Shown: positions 30,580 through 41,425, numbered from the stretch's first letter. The stretch: DNA of 64,000 nucleotides from Geminicoccus harenae (GCF_019800005.1 NZ_JABGCL010000012.1:124001-188000); one strand, 5' to 3'. The notes: generated by a model from the sequence alone, not told the origin. A program made the numbers and translations.

Positions 30580-33288
30580 CTATCCGACTCCTGTGTCCGG
30601 CCGGCGGGTCGCCACGATCTTGTCGATGTCGAGTGTGCCGGCCTCGATCTGCTCCACGATGCCGGTCGGGTTGAGCAGGTGGAAGATCGCGGTGGAACTG
30701 CGGGCGCCGCCATCGCCGTCCAGGTCGACCCGGACCTGCACGTCGTTCCGGCCGCCGACACCGTCCAGGTCGGCCGTCTGGAACTGCACCCACTTGCCGG
30801 CCTGGGCAGGGTTGTAGCCGCTGCCCTGCAGGAGGTCGCCCAGCAGCAGCCGGTCGCCTTCCTCGGCGTTGAAGTCGTGGATCGTGTCGAGCCGCTCGGT
30901 CAGGCTGCCGATCCGGAACAGGTCGGCGCCGGCCCCGCCATAGAGCGCGTCCTGGCCGGGCCCGCCGTTCAGGAGGTCGTCGCCGGCCCCGCCGGCGATG
31001 AGGTCGTTGCCCTGGCCGCCGTCCAGCACGTCGTTGCCGGCCCCGCCGAACATCCGGTCGTCGCCGCCGCGGCCGCTGATCAGGTCGTCCTGGTTGGTCC
31101 CGTTCAGCACGTCGGCGTCATCGCTGCCCCGGATCAGCGTGTTCTCCAGCACGACCTGCATCACCGCCGGCTGGCTGGTCAGGCCCTCCTCGTCGGTCAC
31201 GGTGAACGAGAACTCACGGGTCCCCGCCCCCACCGTGCCGCTGGTGTTGACGTAGCGCACCGCGTTCAGCGCCAGGTGGTAGTTCTCGAAGCTGTCCAGG
31301 CCGATGAAGCGGATCTGGTTGCTGCCGTCCTGCACGTAGCTGATCGAGGTGCCGTCGATCACTCCGTCACCATTGGCATCGGCACCCTCGGCGATGCCGA
31401 GCCGGTCGCCGCCCCGCTGGCCGGCCTCGATCCGCACCCTAGCACCGCTGGCCATGGCGCTGTCGTCGGTGATGCTCGCCTCGTTGCCGACATCGGTGCC
31501 CGATGCGCTTTCGCGGTAGGTCGGGCCGAAATGCACCTGGAAGGTGTTGTCGTTGAAGTCGAAGTCCGCGCCCCGGTTGGCCGGGGTCTGGTCCTCGAAG
31601 CTGATGGTCAGGTCGCCTTCCTCGCCGGTCAGGCCGGACACGACCTGGGTCCGGCCGAACGGGTTCAGCAGGTTCTCCGGCGTGGTGGGGTCTGCGTCGG
31701 CGGTGTGGAACACGAGGCCCTGGACGACCGTCTCGGTGCCGTTCTCGGCGATGTGCACCAGCACGGGCGGCTGGCCGTCGCCGATCTTGGCGGCCTGCCC
31801 GGTGACGGGGTTGCGGAACTCCAGCCGGCCGCTCTCGAACAGGTCGGGATTGAGGGTGAAGCCCTTCTGCACCAGGAAGAAGCCGATCTGGGTGCCCGCC
31901 GGCACGGTGCCCAGCGCAAAGCTCGACTGGCCGGGGGTCAGCGGGCCCTTACCGTCCTGCAGCTTGGGCTGGTCCGGGTCGAAGACGTCGCTGTTGACCT
32001 GCGGGAAGGCGACGCGGACGTCCTGGAAGCTGCCATCGGCGCCGATGAAGTAGACGCCCAGGCTGTTCTGGAACTGCGACACCTCGTCCTTGAAGACGAT
32101 GGTGACGGTGCGATCCACGTCCAGCGTGAGGTTCGCCGGGTCGATGCCGAGATAGTCAGCGAAGTCGAACGCCTGCCCCTCCCGGAACTCGCCCAGCGCG
32201 TCACCGGTCGACAGCTTGATGCCGTCCGACAGCTCGGCGATCCGGCCGATCAGCAGGGGGCGCACCGACAGGGTCGGCGCCTGGTTCTCCTCCACCGGCG
32301 GTGGCGGCGACGGGGGCAGCGAGGGCGGGGGCGAAGGCGGCGGTGAGACCGGCGGCGACGGGGGTGGGGGCGAGGGCGGCGGAGGCGAGGGCGGCGGCGG
32401 TGCCGGCGGGGGCGCCTCCGGATCCGAGGCCGCCACGCCGGTCAGCGCCCCCCGTGGTTCGATCTCACGAAAGCCGAAGGTCAGCGCAGTCGGGCCGAGC
32501 GGCCCCGTGGCCTCGGCACCGGGCCCAATGCCCTCTGGACCGTAGAAGGTGAAGATCCCGCCACCGGCATCGGCCGGCCCGGTCGGCTGGGGGCCGCCGC
32601 CCTCCTCGCCCGCCGCCGGCTCGATGTTGGCGAGCTGCTGGGAGCTCGCCATCAGGGTGTCGGCGGCGACGAACGGGCCGTGGAGCACCGAGATGGCCGG
32701 TGCCGCCTCGCCCTGGGCCCTAGGCGCGAAGAAGTCGACCAGCACGAGCACGCCGCCATCGGCCAGCGTGATCACCAGGTCCTGCCCGTCCGGGGCATAG
32801 GTGGCGGTCTGTGGGTCGAAGCCGTCGTCGGGAAGGGCGTAGCGCTGGCCCGCCTGGACCAGGAAGGTCCGGCGCTCGCCGGGCTCGGGCACCGGCACGG
32901 TGACGACCTCGCCGCCTACTGCGGCAGCGGCGACCGCGGCGGCGTCGGCGCCGGAGGAGGGCGGCTGCGCCCCGGGCGCGGCGGGATCGCCACCCGGCTT
33001 GGCCTGGCCCGAAGGGGGAGCGCTCGCACTCTCCTGATCCACCGCCTCGGTCATGGCTGGGGCATCATCCTCGGCGGCGGCCGCCTCGGCCGCGGCACCG
33101 GTGCGGGCGGGCTCGACGGGCACGTCCTCGCCAGCCCCGCCGGCCGCGCCGGCACCCTCCGTCACCCCGGGATCGGCCTGGGCGAACAGCGTGCCGGTAT
33201 CGATGCCGTCGTCGGCAGGGCCCGGGCCAGCCAGGCCGGCATCATCCAGGCCGACGACACCGTCCGCGTCACGCTGCAGATCAGTCAC
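30580..33288 (-). CDS. Large RTX-repeat protein with poly-proline linker and DUF4114-like domain
   Basis: This 902-residue protein has no N-terminal signal peptide. The N-terminal ~280 residues are acidic and Ala/Pro-rich. Residues ~289-333 form an extensin-like SPPPP tract. The middle includes a DUF4114-like motif (DFDFNDNTFQVHF). About six calcium-binding RTX nonapeptides (GGxGNDxLx type) occupy ~727-790. The last ~100 residues (DTIHDFNAEEGDRLLLGDLL) resemble the C-terminal type I secretion signal module. Export by a type I secretion system is therefore expected, but none is in the window. Repeats and signal suggest an adhesin or surface protein rather than a toxin. The start is GTG with GGGGA upstream. 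Confidence 0.85.
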   Translation of the reverse strand: MTDLQRDADGVVGLDDAGLAGPGPADDGIDTGTLFAQADPGVTEGAGAAGGAGEDVPVEPARTGAAAEAAAAEDDAPAMTEAVDQESASAPPSGQAKPGGDPAAPGAQPPSSGADAAAVAAAAVGGEVVTVPVPEPGERRTFLVQAGQRYALPDDGFDPQTATYAPDGQDLVITLADGGVLVLVDFFAPRAQGEAAPAISVLHGPFVAADTLMASSQQLANIEPAAGEEGGGPQPTGPADAGGGIFTFYGPEGIGPGAEATGPLGPTALTFGFREIEPRGALTGVAASDPEAPPPAPPPPSPPPPSPPPPSPPVSPPPSPPPSLPPSPPPPVEENQAPTLSVRPLLIGRIAELSDGIKLSTGDALGEFREGQAFDFADYLGIDPANLTLDVDRTVTIVFKDEVSQFQNSLGVYFIGADGSFQDVRVAFPQVNSDVFDPDQPKLQDGKGPLTPGQSSFALGTVPAGTQIGFFLVQKGFTLNPDLFESGRLEFRNPVTGQAAKIGDGQPPVLVHIAENGTETVVQGLVFHTADADPTTPENLLNPFGRTQVVSGLTGEEGDLTISFEDQTPANRGADFDFNDNTFQVHFGPTYRESASGTDVGNEASITDDSAMASGARVRIEAGQRGGDRLGIAEGADANGDGVIDGTSISYVQDGSNQIRFIGLDSFENYHLALNAVRYVNTSGTVGAGTREFSFTVTDEEGLTSQPAVMQVVLENTLIRGSDDADVLNGTNQDDLISGRGGDDRMFGGAGNDVLDGGQGNDLIAGGAGDDLLNGGPGQDALYGGAGADLFRIGSLTERLDTIHDFNAEEGDRLLLGDLLQGSGYNPAQAGKWVQFQTADLDGVGGRNDVQVRVDLDGDGGARSSTAIFHLLNPTGIVEQIEAGTLDIDKIVATRRPDTGVG

Positions 33289-33458
33289 CCGCTATCCCCA
33301 CCTCGTTCGGCCGTGCCGGCCGGGCCACACGCCAGACCCTTCCGCCCCTTGATCGGAACCGGCACGAATTTTTCCTGAAACCGCTTAACCGAAGGCTAAC
33401 CTATCTGGCCGCTATATCGCTCTCAACCGCATTCATTTAGCGTCGCGAGTACCATAGT

Positions 33459-34100
33459 ATGTCTGTAACGTCCGCTACTCCCGCACAGACAGCGATGATC
33501 CGCAAGACCATGCGCATCGGTGAGGTGCGTACCTCGATCAAGCTGGAGCCCGATTTCTGGGCCTACCTGAAGGACGTGTCCGCCCAGCGGCGCATCCGCC
33601 TCTCGGCCCTGGTCAACGAGGTGGCCAGTGCCGCGCCCGAGCGCACCAACCTCGCCTCGACGCTGCGCACCTTCTCGCTGGTCCATGCCCAGCTGCGCAC
33701 CCAGGCGCTGCACCGGGACCTGGACCGGCTGATGGTGGCCGGCAACAACCAGGACCTGCTCAAGGTCATGGAGACCTGCCCGCTCCCGACCGTGATCCTG
33801 AACGCCGAGCGGCAGATCCGCCAAGTCAACCGCGCCCTGGTCACCTGGCTGAACCTGGACCCCAAGGCCACGATCGGCCAGCGCCTCGACAACGTCATGA
33901 TCCTGCGCGCGCCGAACCTGAAGGAGATGTGGCTCCACCTGGCCAGCGGGGTGAGCCAGCGCGGCAGCTTCAGCGCCACCTATGTCAGCCCTGGCCGGGT
34001 CCGCACCGCTCAGGCCCTGGCCGTCGCCCTCTCGCCCTTGGGCGAGGGCCAGCCGCGCGGCTCGATCGTCCTGTTCGAGACCCTGTCCGGCCGCAACTGA
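33459..34100 (+). CDS. Ribbon-helix-helix protein fused to a PAS-like domain
   Basis: The protein has 213 residues. An RHH_4-type DNA-binding domain (about 18-75) is seen as RIGEVRTSIKLEPDFWAYLKD and RIRLSALVNEVA, where the first strand would contact DNA. Residues ~105-205 form a PAS-like sensor (METCPLPTVILNAERQIRQVN, then ALSPLGEGQPRGSIVLFE). It may thus be a one-component regulator whose binding responds to a ligand or redox cue. It is divergent from the RTX gene across 170 bases, which it might control. Two starts are possible: 33459, and 33495 (MIRKTMRIGE); neither has a strong ribosome site. Confidence 0.82.
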   Translation: MSVTSATPAQTAMIRKTMRIGEVRTSIKLEPDFWAYLKDVSAQRRIRLSALVNEVASAAPERTNLASTLRTFSLVHAQLRTQALHRDLDRLMVAGNNQDLLKVMETCPLPTVILNAERQIRQVNRALVTWLNLDPKATIGQRLDNVMILRAPNLKEMWLHLASGVSQRGSFSATYVSPGRVRTAQALAVALSPLGEGQPRGSIVLFETLSGRN

Positions 34101-34581
34101 CCCAAGGGCAGCCAGGCCGGGATGGCCGTCGGGCATGGCTCCGAGGCGGTTGAGGCCGCTCGGCGGGCGCTATTGCTCCGGGATCGCCAGGGATCGGCGG
34201 TGCCGGGCGTCCAGCGGACGGGATGCCCCGGCATCAGCCGAGCGTCGGGAACTGCCGGTCGGTCTGCCGGTCCAAAGGGCATGGGCGACGCGAGGCTGAA
34301 GGCCGGCGGAATGACTGCCCGGGGTGGCGTCGGGCGATCCGGAGGCGGCGGGCCGTGGCCGGCTCGCGGGAGTAGCCGGGCTGGGACGTCTTGCTGGAAG
34401 ACGCATGCTGCCACGTCCGCCGGGGGGCCGTCGCCTGGGAGCCCCCACGGTTGGTCAGAGGGCCGCGGCCGGCGACGACCAGCGGCGGAGGCTCGAGCGC
34501 CAGGCAGCAGTCAGCCTACCGTGTCACACGCTGCGCAGGATCGGGCGGCTGGTGCGCGGGCCGTGGTCAGCCGCGAGCGGC
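34101..34581. other. 481-bp region without a recognisable gene
   Basis: This spacer separates the convergent RHH-PAS and second regA genes. All frames give Gly/Arg/Ala-rich translations with no family resemblance. A hairpin formed by CCGAGGCGG (34141-34149) and CCGCTCGG (34156-34163) may end the RHH-PAS transcript. Near the other end AGCCG/CGGCT (34569-34582) overlaps the regA stop. I see no RNA gene. Confidence 0.5.
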
Positions 34582-35151
34582 TCAACTCTTGGGCGCACGC
34601 TTGCTCAGGATCCGCTGGAGCGTACGGCGGTGCATCTCCAGCCGGCGGGCGGTCTCCGAGACGTTGCGGCCGCACTGCTCGAACACGCGCTGGATGTGCT
34701 CCCAGCGCACCCGGTCGGCCGACATCGGGATCTCGGTGCTGTCGCCGACCCGGCCGGGCTCGCTGCCGAGCAGGGCCGCGACGACCTGGTCGGCGCTGGC
34801 GGGCTTGGCCAGATAGTCGACCGCCCCCGCCTTGAGCGCCACCAGCGAGCTGGCGATGCTGTCATAGCCGGTCAGGATCACCACGCGGGTGCTCGGGCGC
34901 AGCTCCAGCAGCGTGTGCACCAGCTCCATGCCGTGGCCATCGCTCAGGTTCAGGTCGAGCACGGCGAACTCGGGCGGATGGTCGGCCGCCTGCTCGTGCG
35001 CCTCGCGCAGCGTGCCGACTGCCGAGACCAGGAAGCCGGCCTTCTCCAGGGCGCGGACCAGGTTGCGGCGCAAGGGTGCGTCGTCCTCGACCAGGAGCAG
35101 GGGCTTGGGGTCGTGCTCGTTGCGGATCCGCTCGCTCGTGTCGCCCAGCAT
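34582..35151 (-). CDS. RegA/ActR-type response regulator, second copy
   Basis: The 189-residue regulator has a receiver domain with acidic pocket E22-D23-D24, phosphoacceptor Asp66, Thr94 and Lys116. The C-terminal Fis-type helix-turn-helix (about 162-185, NVSETARRLEMHRRTLQRIL) is almost identical to RegA. It differs from the first copy by lacking the proline-rich hinge before MSADRVRWEHIQRVFEQC; here the linker is RVGDSTEIP. It follows the first regA by 70 bases on the same strand, with GGGAGG before the start. It probably reads the same or similar DNA sites but with altered coupling or partner. Confidence 0.9.
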   Translation of the reverse strand: MLGDTSERIRNEHDPKPLLLVEDDAPLRRNLVRALEKAGFLVSAVGTLREAHEQAADHPPEFAVLDLNLSDGHGMELVHTLLELRPSTRVVILTGYDSIASSLVALKAGAVDYLAKPASADQVVAALLGSEPGRVGDSTEIPMSADRVRWEHIQRVFEQCGRNVSETARRLEMHRRTLQRILSKRAPKS

Positions 35152-35221
35152 GGTCAGCGGCCTCCCGAGGCGCGCCCCGCCGCTTGCGTGCAGGCGGGAT
35201 ATGGTTGCGATCGGATCGAGG

Positions 35222-35815
35222 TCACTCCTTGGGTGCCCTCTTGTTCAGGATACGCTGCAGGGTGCGGCGGTGCATGTTCAGCCGGCGCGCCGTTTCCGAG
35301 ACATTGCGGTTGCACTGCTCGAACACCCTCTGAATATGTTCCCAGCGGACGCGGTCCGCCGACATCGGGTTCTGCGGCGGCGGCGGCAGGGCGGCACCGG
35401 TCGCCAGCAGGGCGGCGATCACCTCGTCCGCATCGACCGGCTTGGCCAGATAGTCGATCGCCCCGGCCTTCACCGCTGCCACCGCGGTCGCGATGTTGCC
35501 GTAGCCGGTCAGGATCACCACCCGGGCCTTGGGATGGATCTCGCGCAGACGGCGAACGAGATCGATGCCGCTGCCGTCCTCCAGCCGGAGGTCGATCACC
35601 GCGTACTGGAGCTTGAGCGAGTGGATGAGGTTCAGGCCTTCCTTGTAGCTCTCGCCCGGAAACACCCGGAACCCGCGCCGCTCCAGGGCACGCTGCAGCG
35701 ACCGCCGCAAGGGCGCGTCGTCGTCGACCAGGAGCAGTGCCGGTTCCTCGCCCGATTCCATCTCCACCATCCCGGATGACGCTACCCGAAGGCCGCCGCT
35801 CGGCCGATCCATCAT
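35222..35815 (-). CDS. regA: RegA/ActR/PrrA-type redox response regulator
   Basis: The 197-residue cognate regulator of RegB controls genes for respiration, carbon and nitrogen fixation in alphaproteobacteria. The receiver has DDD 31-33, phosphoacceptor Asp75, Thr103 and Lys125. The four-proline hinge PPPP is at 144-147, followed by MSADRVRWEHIQRVFEQC and the HTH NVSETARRLNMHRRTLQRIL. The ATG at 35813-35815 overlaps the regB stop (ATGA), which supports this start over an in-frame ATG at 35770. Confidence 0.95.
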   Translation of the reverse strand: MMDRPSGGLRVASSGMVEMESGEEPALLLVDDDAPLRRSLQRALERRGFRVFPGESYKEGLNLIHSLKLQYAVIDLRLEDGSGIDLVRRLREIHPKARVVILTGYGNIATAVAAVKAGAIDYLAKPVDADEVIAALLATGAALPPPPQNPMSADRVRWEHIQRVFEQCNRNVSETARRLNMHRRTLQRILNKRAPKE

Positions 35816-37191
35816 CCCAAGTTCTCCCCGAAGGAGCGTCGCCAGGCCTCGCTTGGCCAGCGCAGCGTGACCACTGCTCCATCGCTTGCGTTCTCAACAT
35901 GCAAGGCGGCGCCAGTGCGTGCAAGAAGCGTGGTGGCGATGAACACGCCCAGGCCCAGCCCGCCATTGTCCCTCCGGGTGGAAAGATAGGGTTCGCCCAG
36001 CCACTCCAGAACTTCCGGGGCGAAGCCCGGCCCATCGTCCCTGATCACCACCCGAACCTCACGGCTGTCCTTCTCCACGACGACTTGCAGCTTGCTCCGT
36101 GCGAATTCGAGCCCGTTGTTCAGAATGTTGCCGAGTGCGTGCCGGAACTCTGGTGTGGGCATCAAGGTAGGTTCCTCTTGCCCGTCTGCGATCCGGCTGG
36201 TCACCTCTAGGGTGACCAATGGTCGCGCATAAAGTTCCGCGATCTCGCGCAGGACGCTGGAAAGGGGCGCGCGTACGAACGGCGCATGCTCGTCATGGTC
36301 GCGCCGGCGCCCGATGGCCGCAAGGATCGTCCGGCAGCGCAGCGCCTGGTCGAGCATCACCTGCGCCTCCGCGCGCAGGGGATCGTCGTCGTCCAGCTCG
36401 TTCAGCATCTCCTTGGCGGTGATCAGGATGGTCGCCAGCGGCGAGCCCAGCTCGTGCGCCGCCGCGGTCGCCAGCGCGCCCAGCGCCGACATCTCCTGCT
36501 CGCGCGCCAGGGCCATCTGGGCGGCCCCCAGGGCGTCCGTCATCCGCCGGGTCTCCTCCGCGACCCGCCAGGCATAGGCGGCGATCAGGATCGCCGCCAT
36601 GCTGAGTGCCGCCCACACCGCCGCCACGTAGAGGCCGGGCAGCGGCAGGCCGCCGTCGAACCAGGGCAGCGGGCCCGGCACCAGCGCCAGGAAGGTGATG
36701 GTCGCCACCGCGAGCAGGCTGAGCAGCACGGTGGAGCCCAGGCCCAGCGTGGCCGCGCCCAGCATCAGCGGCACGGTGAGCAGGGTCCCGAACGGGTTGC
36801 GCAGGCCGCCGGTCAGCGCCAGCAGGTAGCCCAGTTGCACGATGTCGTAGGCGAACAGCCAGAGCGCCAGGCGCTCGGGCAGCCGGGTGGCCGCGCGCAG
36901 CGTCACCATCAGCGCCAGGTTGATCAGGGCGGAAAGGACGATCGCGGGCGCCAGCCATTCGAGCGGCAGCGGGATGCCCAGCGAGTAGTGGATGAACAGG
37001 ACGGTGAAGAGCTGGCCCACCACCGCGACCCAGCGGGTGAGCGAGAGGGTGTGCAGCCGGATCCGCCCCTGCACGTCGGCCGGCTCCGCCAGGCCCAGCA
37101 CGCCCTGCAGGAACAGGCCGGCGCGGTGCAGCAGCCCGCCGGCGCGCCCATCCTCGACCGCAGTACCGGCCGCCCGCTTGCTCATCCGCAT
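35812..37191 (-). CDS. regB: Redox sensor histidine kinase RegB/PrrB/ActS
   Basis: This 459-residue membrane kinase, the family length, has about six membrane segments (about 52-205). It carries the quinone-binding motif GGLRNPF (128-134), the phosphoacceptor His246 (AAAHELGSPLATI), the redox cysteine Cys286 (LRCRTIL), the N-box around 355-359 (NILNN), G1 DDGPGF (385-390) and G2 GLGLGVF (411-417). These are the known redox-sensing elements of RegB. The start at ATG 37189-37191 was chosen by length; an in-frame start further upstream at 37314 gives an unlikely leader. It is translationally coupled to regA. Confidence 0.95.
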   Translation of the reverse strand: MRMSKRAAGTAVEDGRAGGLLHRAGLFLQGVLGLAEPADVQGRIRLHTLSLTRWVAVVGQLFTVLFIHYSLGIPLPLEWLAPAIVLSALINLALMVTLRAATRLPERLALWLFAYDIVQLGYLLALTGGLRNPFGTLLTVPLMLGAATLGLGSTVLLSLLAVATITFLALVPGPLPWFDGGLPLPGLYVAAVWAALSMAAILIAAYAWRVAEETRRMTDALGAAQMALAREQEMSALGALATAAAHELGSPLATILITAKEMLNELDDDDPLRAEAQVMLDQALRCRTILAAIGRRRDHDEHAPFVRAPLSSVLREIAELYARPLVTLEVTSRIADGQEEPTLMPTPEFRHALGNILNNGLEFARSKLQVVVEKDSREVRVVIRDDGPGFAPEVLEWLGEPYLSTRRDNGGLGLGVFIATTLLARTGAALHVENASDGAVVTLRWPSEAWRRSFGENLG

Positions 37192-37378
37192 GCCACCCGC
37201 CGTCGCAACCTGCCCGTGCACGAACCCTGCCGTGTGCAACGCGCAAGAAGAGTCCCCGGCGCCTGGCACGCAAGAGGAGATTGCCCTCCTGGCCTTCATA
37301 CGGTGCTGGGCCAAGCTGGGCGGGCGGCGCCGGCTGGCCTAGAGTCGGCGCAGCGGCGGCACGGCAGGAAAGGTGGCC

Positions 37379-37996
37379 ATGATCAGGATCTGGGGGCGGA
37401 AGAACTCGCTCAACGTCCAGAAGGTGATGTGGGCGGTAGCGGAACTGGGCCTGGCCCACGAGCGGCTGGACGTGGGCGGCCCGTTCGGCGGCCTGGACGC
37501 GGCCTACCGGGAGAAGAACCCGAACGGCCTGGTCCCGGTGATCGAGGACCGGGGCACGGTGGTCTGGGAAAGCAACGCGATCGTCCGCTATCTCGCGGCA
37601 CGCTGGGGGCAGGGGCTGCTCTGGGACCCCGATCCCGCGCGCCGGGTGCTGGCCGACCAGTGGATGGACTGGCAGCAGACCACCGTCCAGCCGAGCCTGA
37701 GCCCCTTGTTCCTGGGCCTGATCCGCACGCCCGAGGCACAGCGCGACCAGGCGGCCCTCCAGGCCGCCGCTGCCCGGCTGCACGAGGTGCTGGCCCTGCT
37801 GGACGCCCATCTGCGGGAGCGGGCCTTCATCGCCGGGGACGATCTTTCGATGGGCGACATCCCGCTGGGTGCCGCCGTCAACCGCTACCTGCACCTGCCG
37901 ATCGAGCGGCCGGCCCTCCCTTCGCTGCAGGCTTGGCACGAACGGCTCAAGGCACGGGCCTGCTTTCGCAGCCACGTGATGATCCCGCTGAGCTGA
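37379..37996 (+). CDS. Glutathione S-transferase family protein
   Basis: The cytosolic GST has 205 residues. The thioredoxin-like N-domain includes WGRKNSLNVQKVMWAVAELGL, with Ser/Asn near the expected catalytic position, and NPNGLVPVIED with the cis-Pro, then ESNAIVRYLA for glutathione gamma-glutamyl binding. The C-domain has FIAGDDLSMGDIPLGAAVNRYL. ATG 37379 has AGGAAAGG a few bases upstream; an in-frame GTG lies at 37373. It is divergent from regB. The substrate is unknown. Confidence 0.92.
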   Translation: MIRIWGRKNSLNVQKVMWAVAELGLAHERLDVGGPFGGLDAAYREKNPNGLVPVIEDRGTVVWESNAIVRYLAARWGQGLLWDPDPARRVLADQWMDWQQTTVQPSLSPLFLGLIRTPEAQRDQAALQAAAARLHEVLALLDAHLRERAFIAGDDLSMGDIPLGAAVNRYLHLPIERPALPSLQAWHERLKARACFRSHVMIPLS

Positions 37997-38098
37997 CCGC
38001 CGGTGCCGCTTGCAGGGCTGCTTGCCGCTGTCGCGCAAGCGGCCGTCGTCCCGGCAATGGCATCGCCGCGCTTGCCGACCATATAAAGATAGCGTTAT

Positions 38099-38362
38099 AT
38101 GAATCGGGTGAGTTGCCGCGTGCTGCCAGAGATCCCCACGCCCTGCGTCGGCGTCTGCCGGCTCGATCCGGACACCGGCCTGTGCGAGGGCTGCCTGCGC
38201 ACTGGGGGCGAGATCGCGGTCTGGGGCAGTGCCAGCAACGCGCAGCGCCTCGAGATCGTGCAGCGCCTGCGGGAGCGGCGCCGGGCGCGCGGCATCACCT
38301 CCTGGGCCGACCAGCGCCCGCGCCGCCGCGGCCGGGTGGCGATCGGCCGGTCCGGGGGCTAG
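38099..38362 (+). CDS. DUF1289 family small cysteine protein
   Basis: The 87-residue protein shows the DUF1289 signature TPCVGVCRLDPDTGLCEGC, with four cysteines in a C-x3-C-x8-C-x2-C arrangement, then GEIAVWGSASNAQRLEIVQRL and a very basic tail. The cysteines probably bind zinc or an Fe-S cluster; the biochemical role is not known. An AT-rich stretch, atataaagatagcgttatat, precedes the start and could contain the promoter, which is unusual for this GC-rich region. No strong ribosome site is visible. Confidence 0.85.
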   Translation: MNRVSCRVLPEIPTPCVGVCRLDPDTGLCEGCLRTGGEIAVWGSASNAQRLEIVQRLRERRRARGITSWADQRPRRRGRVAIGRSGG

Positions 38363-38419
38363 CGGCCTTCTCCCATCCCGGCCGGCCCAGCACCGGCCTC
38401 TCCGTTGGTCAGGTTCCCG

Positions 38420-39433
38420 ATGTCCCATCCCCTTGCCGATCTCCTCGCCGAGAAGTCCGTCCTGCTCGCCGACGGCGCGATGGGCACCAACCTGTTCGCA
38501 CAAGGGTTGATGTCCGGCGACAGCCCGGAATTCTGGAACCTCGACCATCCCGAGCGGGTCAGGAAGGTCCACCAGGACTTCGTCGATGCCGGCTCCGACC
38601 TCGTGCTCACCAACAGTTTCGGCGGCAACCGCCACCGGCTGAAGCTGCACCAGGCGCAGGGCCGGGTGGCCGAGCTGAACCGGGCGGCCGCCCGGATCGC
38701 CCGCGAGGTCGCGGACGCCGCACCCCGCAAGGTCCTGGTCTGCGGCTCGATCGGCCCCACCGGCGAGATCTTCCAGCCGGTCGGCGTGCTGTCCCATGAG
38801 GAAGGGGTGGAGGCGTTCGCCGAGCAGGCGGTGGCCCTGGCCGAGGGGGGAGCCGACGTGCTCTGGATCGAGACGATCTCGGCGCGCGAGGAACTGGCCG
38901 CGGCGGTCGAGGGTGCGGCCAGGGCCGGGCTGCCGATCGTCAGCACGATGAGCTTCGACACCAACGGCCGGACCATGATGGGGCTGACGCCCGAAGCGGC
39001 GCTGGGTGCCGCCCATGTGCTGCCGGTCCGGCCGATCGGCTTCGGCGCCAATTGCGGGATCGGCCCGTCCCAGCTCCTGCACACCATCCTCGCGTTCCGC
39101 AACGTGCGCGACGGGGACGACATCATCGTCGCCAAGGGCAATTGCGGCGTGCCGGAATATGTCGAGGGTGCCATCCGCTATTCCGGCTCGCCCGAGATCA
39201 TGGCGACCTATGCGAAGCTGGCCCGCGATGCCGGCGCGCACATCATCGGCGGCTGCTGCGGCACCACGGCCGAGCATGTCCGGGCGATGCGCGACGCGCT
39301 GGACAGCCATGTGCCGGCGACCGTGCCGACGCTGGCCGAGGTCGAGGCGCTGCTGGGGCCGATCGCCTTCGCTGGTTCGGCGCCGGCCCATGGTGCCGAG
39401 GAGCCGGCGCGGCGGCGCACACGGCGGCGCTGA
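38420..39433 (+). CDS. Zinc-dependent homocysteine/betaine S-methyltransferase
   Basis: The 337-residue enzyme has the homocysteine-binding TIM barrel. It begins LLADGAMGTNLFAQGL and includes VLTNSFGGNRHRL, GSIGPTGEIFQPVG, and zinc ligands Cys in GANCGIGPSQ and the pair GGCCGTT. The family methylates homocysteine to methionine from betaine, dimethylsulfoniopropionate or S-methylmethionine, or forms the homocysteine module of MetH. The betaine type, found in Rhodobacter relatives, is most likely. The C-terminus is Arg-rich. ATG 38420 fits the family start; an in-frame GTG lies at 38405. Confidence 0.88.
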   Translation: MSHPLADLLAEKSVLLADGAMGTNLFAQGLMSGDSPEFWNLDHPERVRKVHQDFVDAGSDLVLTNSFGGNRHRLKLHQAQGRVAELNRAAARIAREVADAAPRKVLVCGSIGPTGEIFQPVGVLSHEEGVEAFAEQAVALAEGGADVLWIETISAREELAAAVEGAARAGLPIVSTMSFDTNGRTMMGLTPEAALGAAHVLPVRPIGFGANCGIGPSQLLHTILAFRNVRDGDDIIVAKGNCGVPEYVEGAIRYSGSPEIMATYAKLARDAGAHIIGGCCGTTAEHVRAMRDALDSHVPATVPTLAEVEALLGPIAFAGSAPAHGAEEPARRRTRRR

Positions 39434-39440
39434 CGCATCA

Positions 39441-39482
39441 TCCTGTGCCCCATCGCCACAAACGGGGCGCCGCGGCACAGGA
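39441..39482 (+). terminator. Hairpin downstream of the methyltransferase, upstream of glmS
   Basis: TCCTGTGCC (39441-39449) pairs perfectly with GGCACAGGA (39474-39482), with further C/G pairing inside. It lies 8 bases after the methyltransferase stop and ~90 before glmS. No T run follows. It looks like a 3'-end structure or attenuator; it does not resemble the glmS ribozyme. Confidence 0.5.
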
Positions 39483-39571
39483 TCAGGTTCATTTATGGCA
39501 CCCGTCCGGGTTATGGTCCGGGCTGCGGGCCGGCGGGCATTGGCCCGGCTTGCGTTGAGAGGTCGTTGCGG

Positions 39572-41395
<1,824 letters not shown>

Positions 41396-41425
41396 ACCGC
41401 TTCCAACTGCGGCCCTGACGCACTA

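Noticed and set aside
39434..39571. Possible glmS ribozyme upstream of glmS
   Set aside because: The gap is only ~138 bases, the ribozyme is known mainly from Gram-positive bacteria, and only a simple hairpin is visible.
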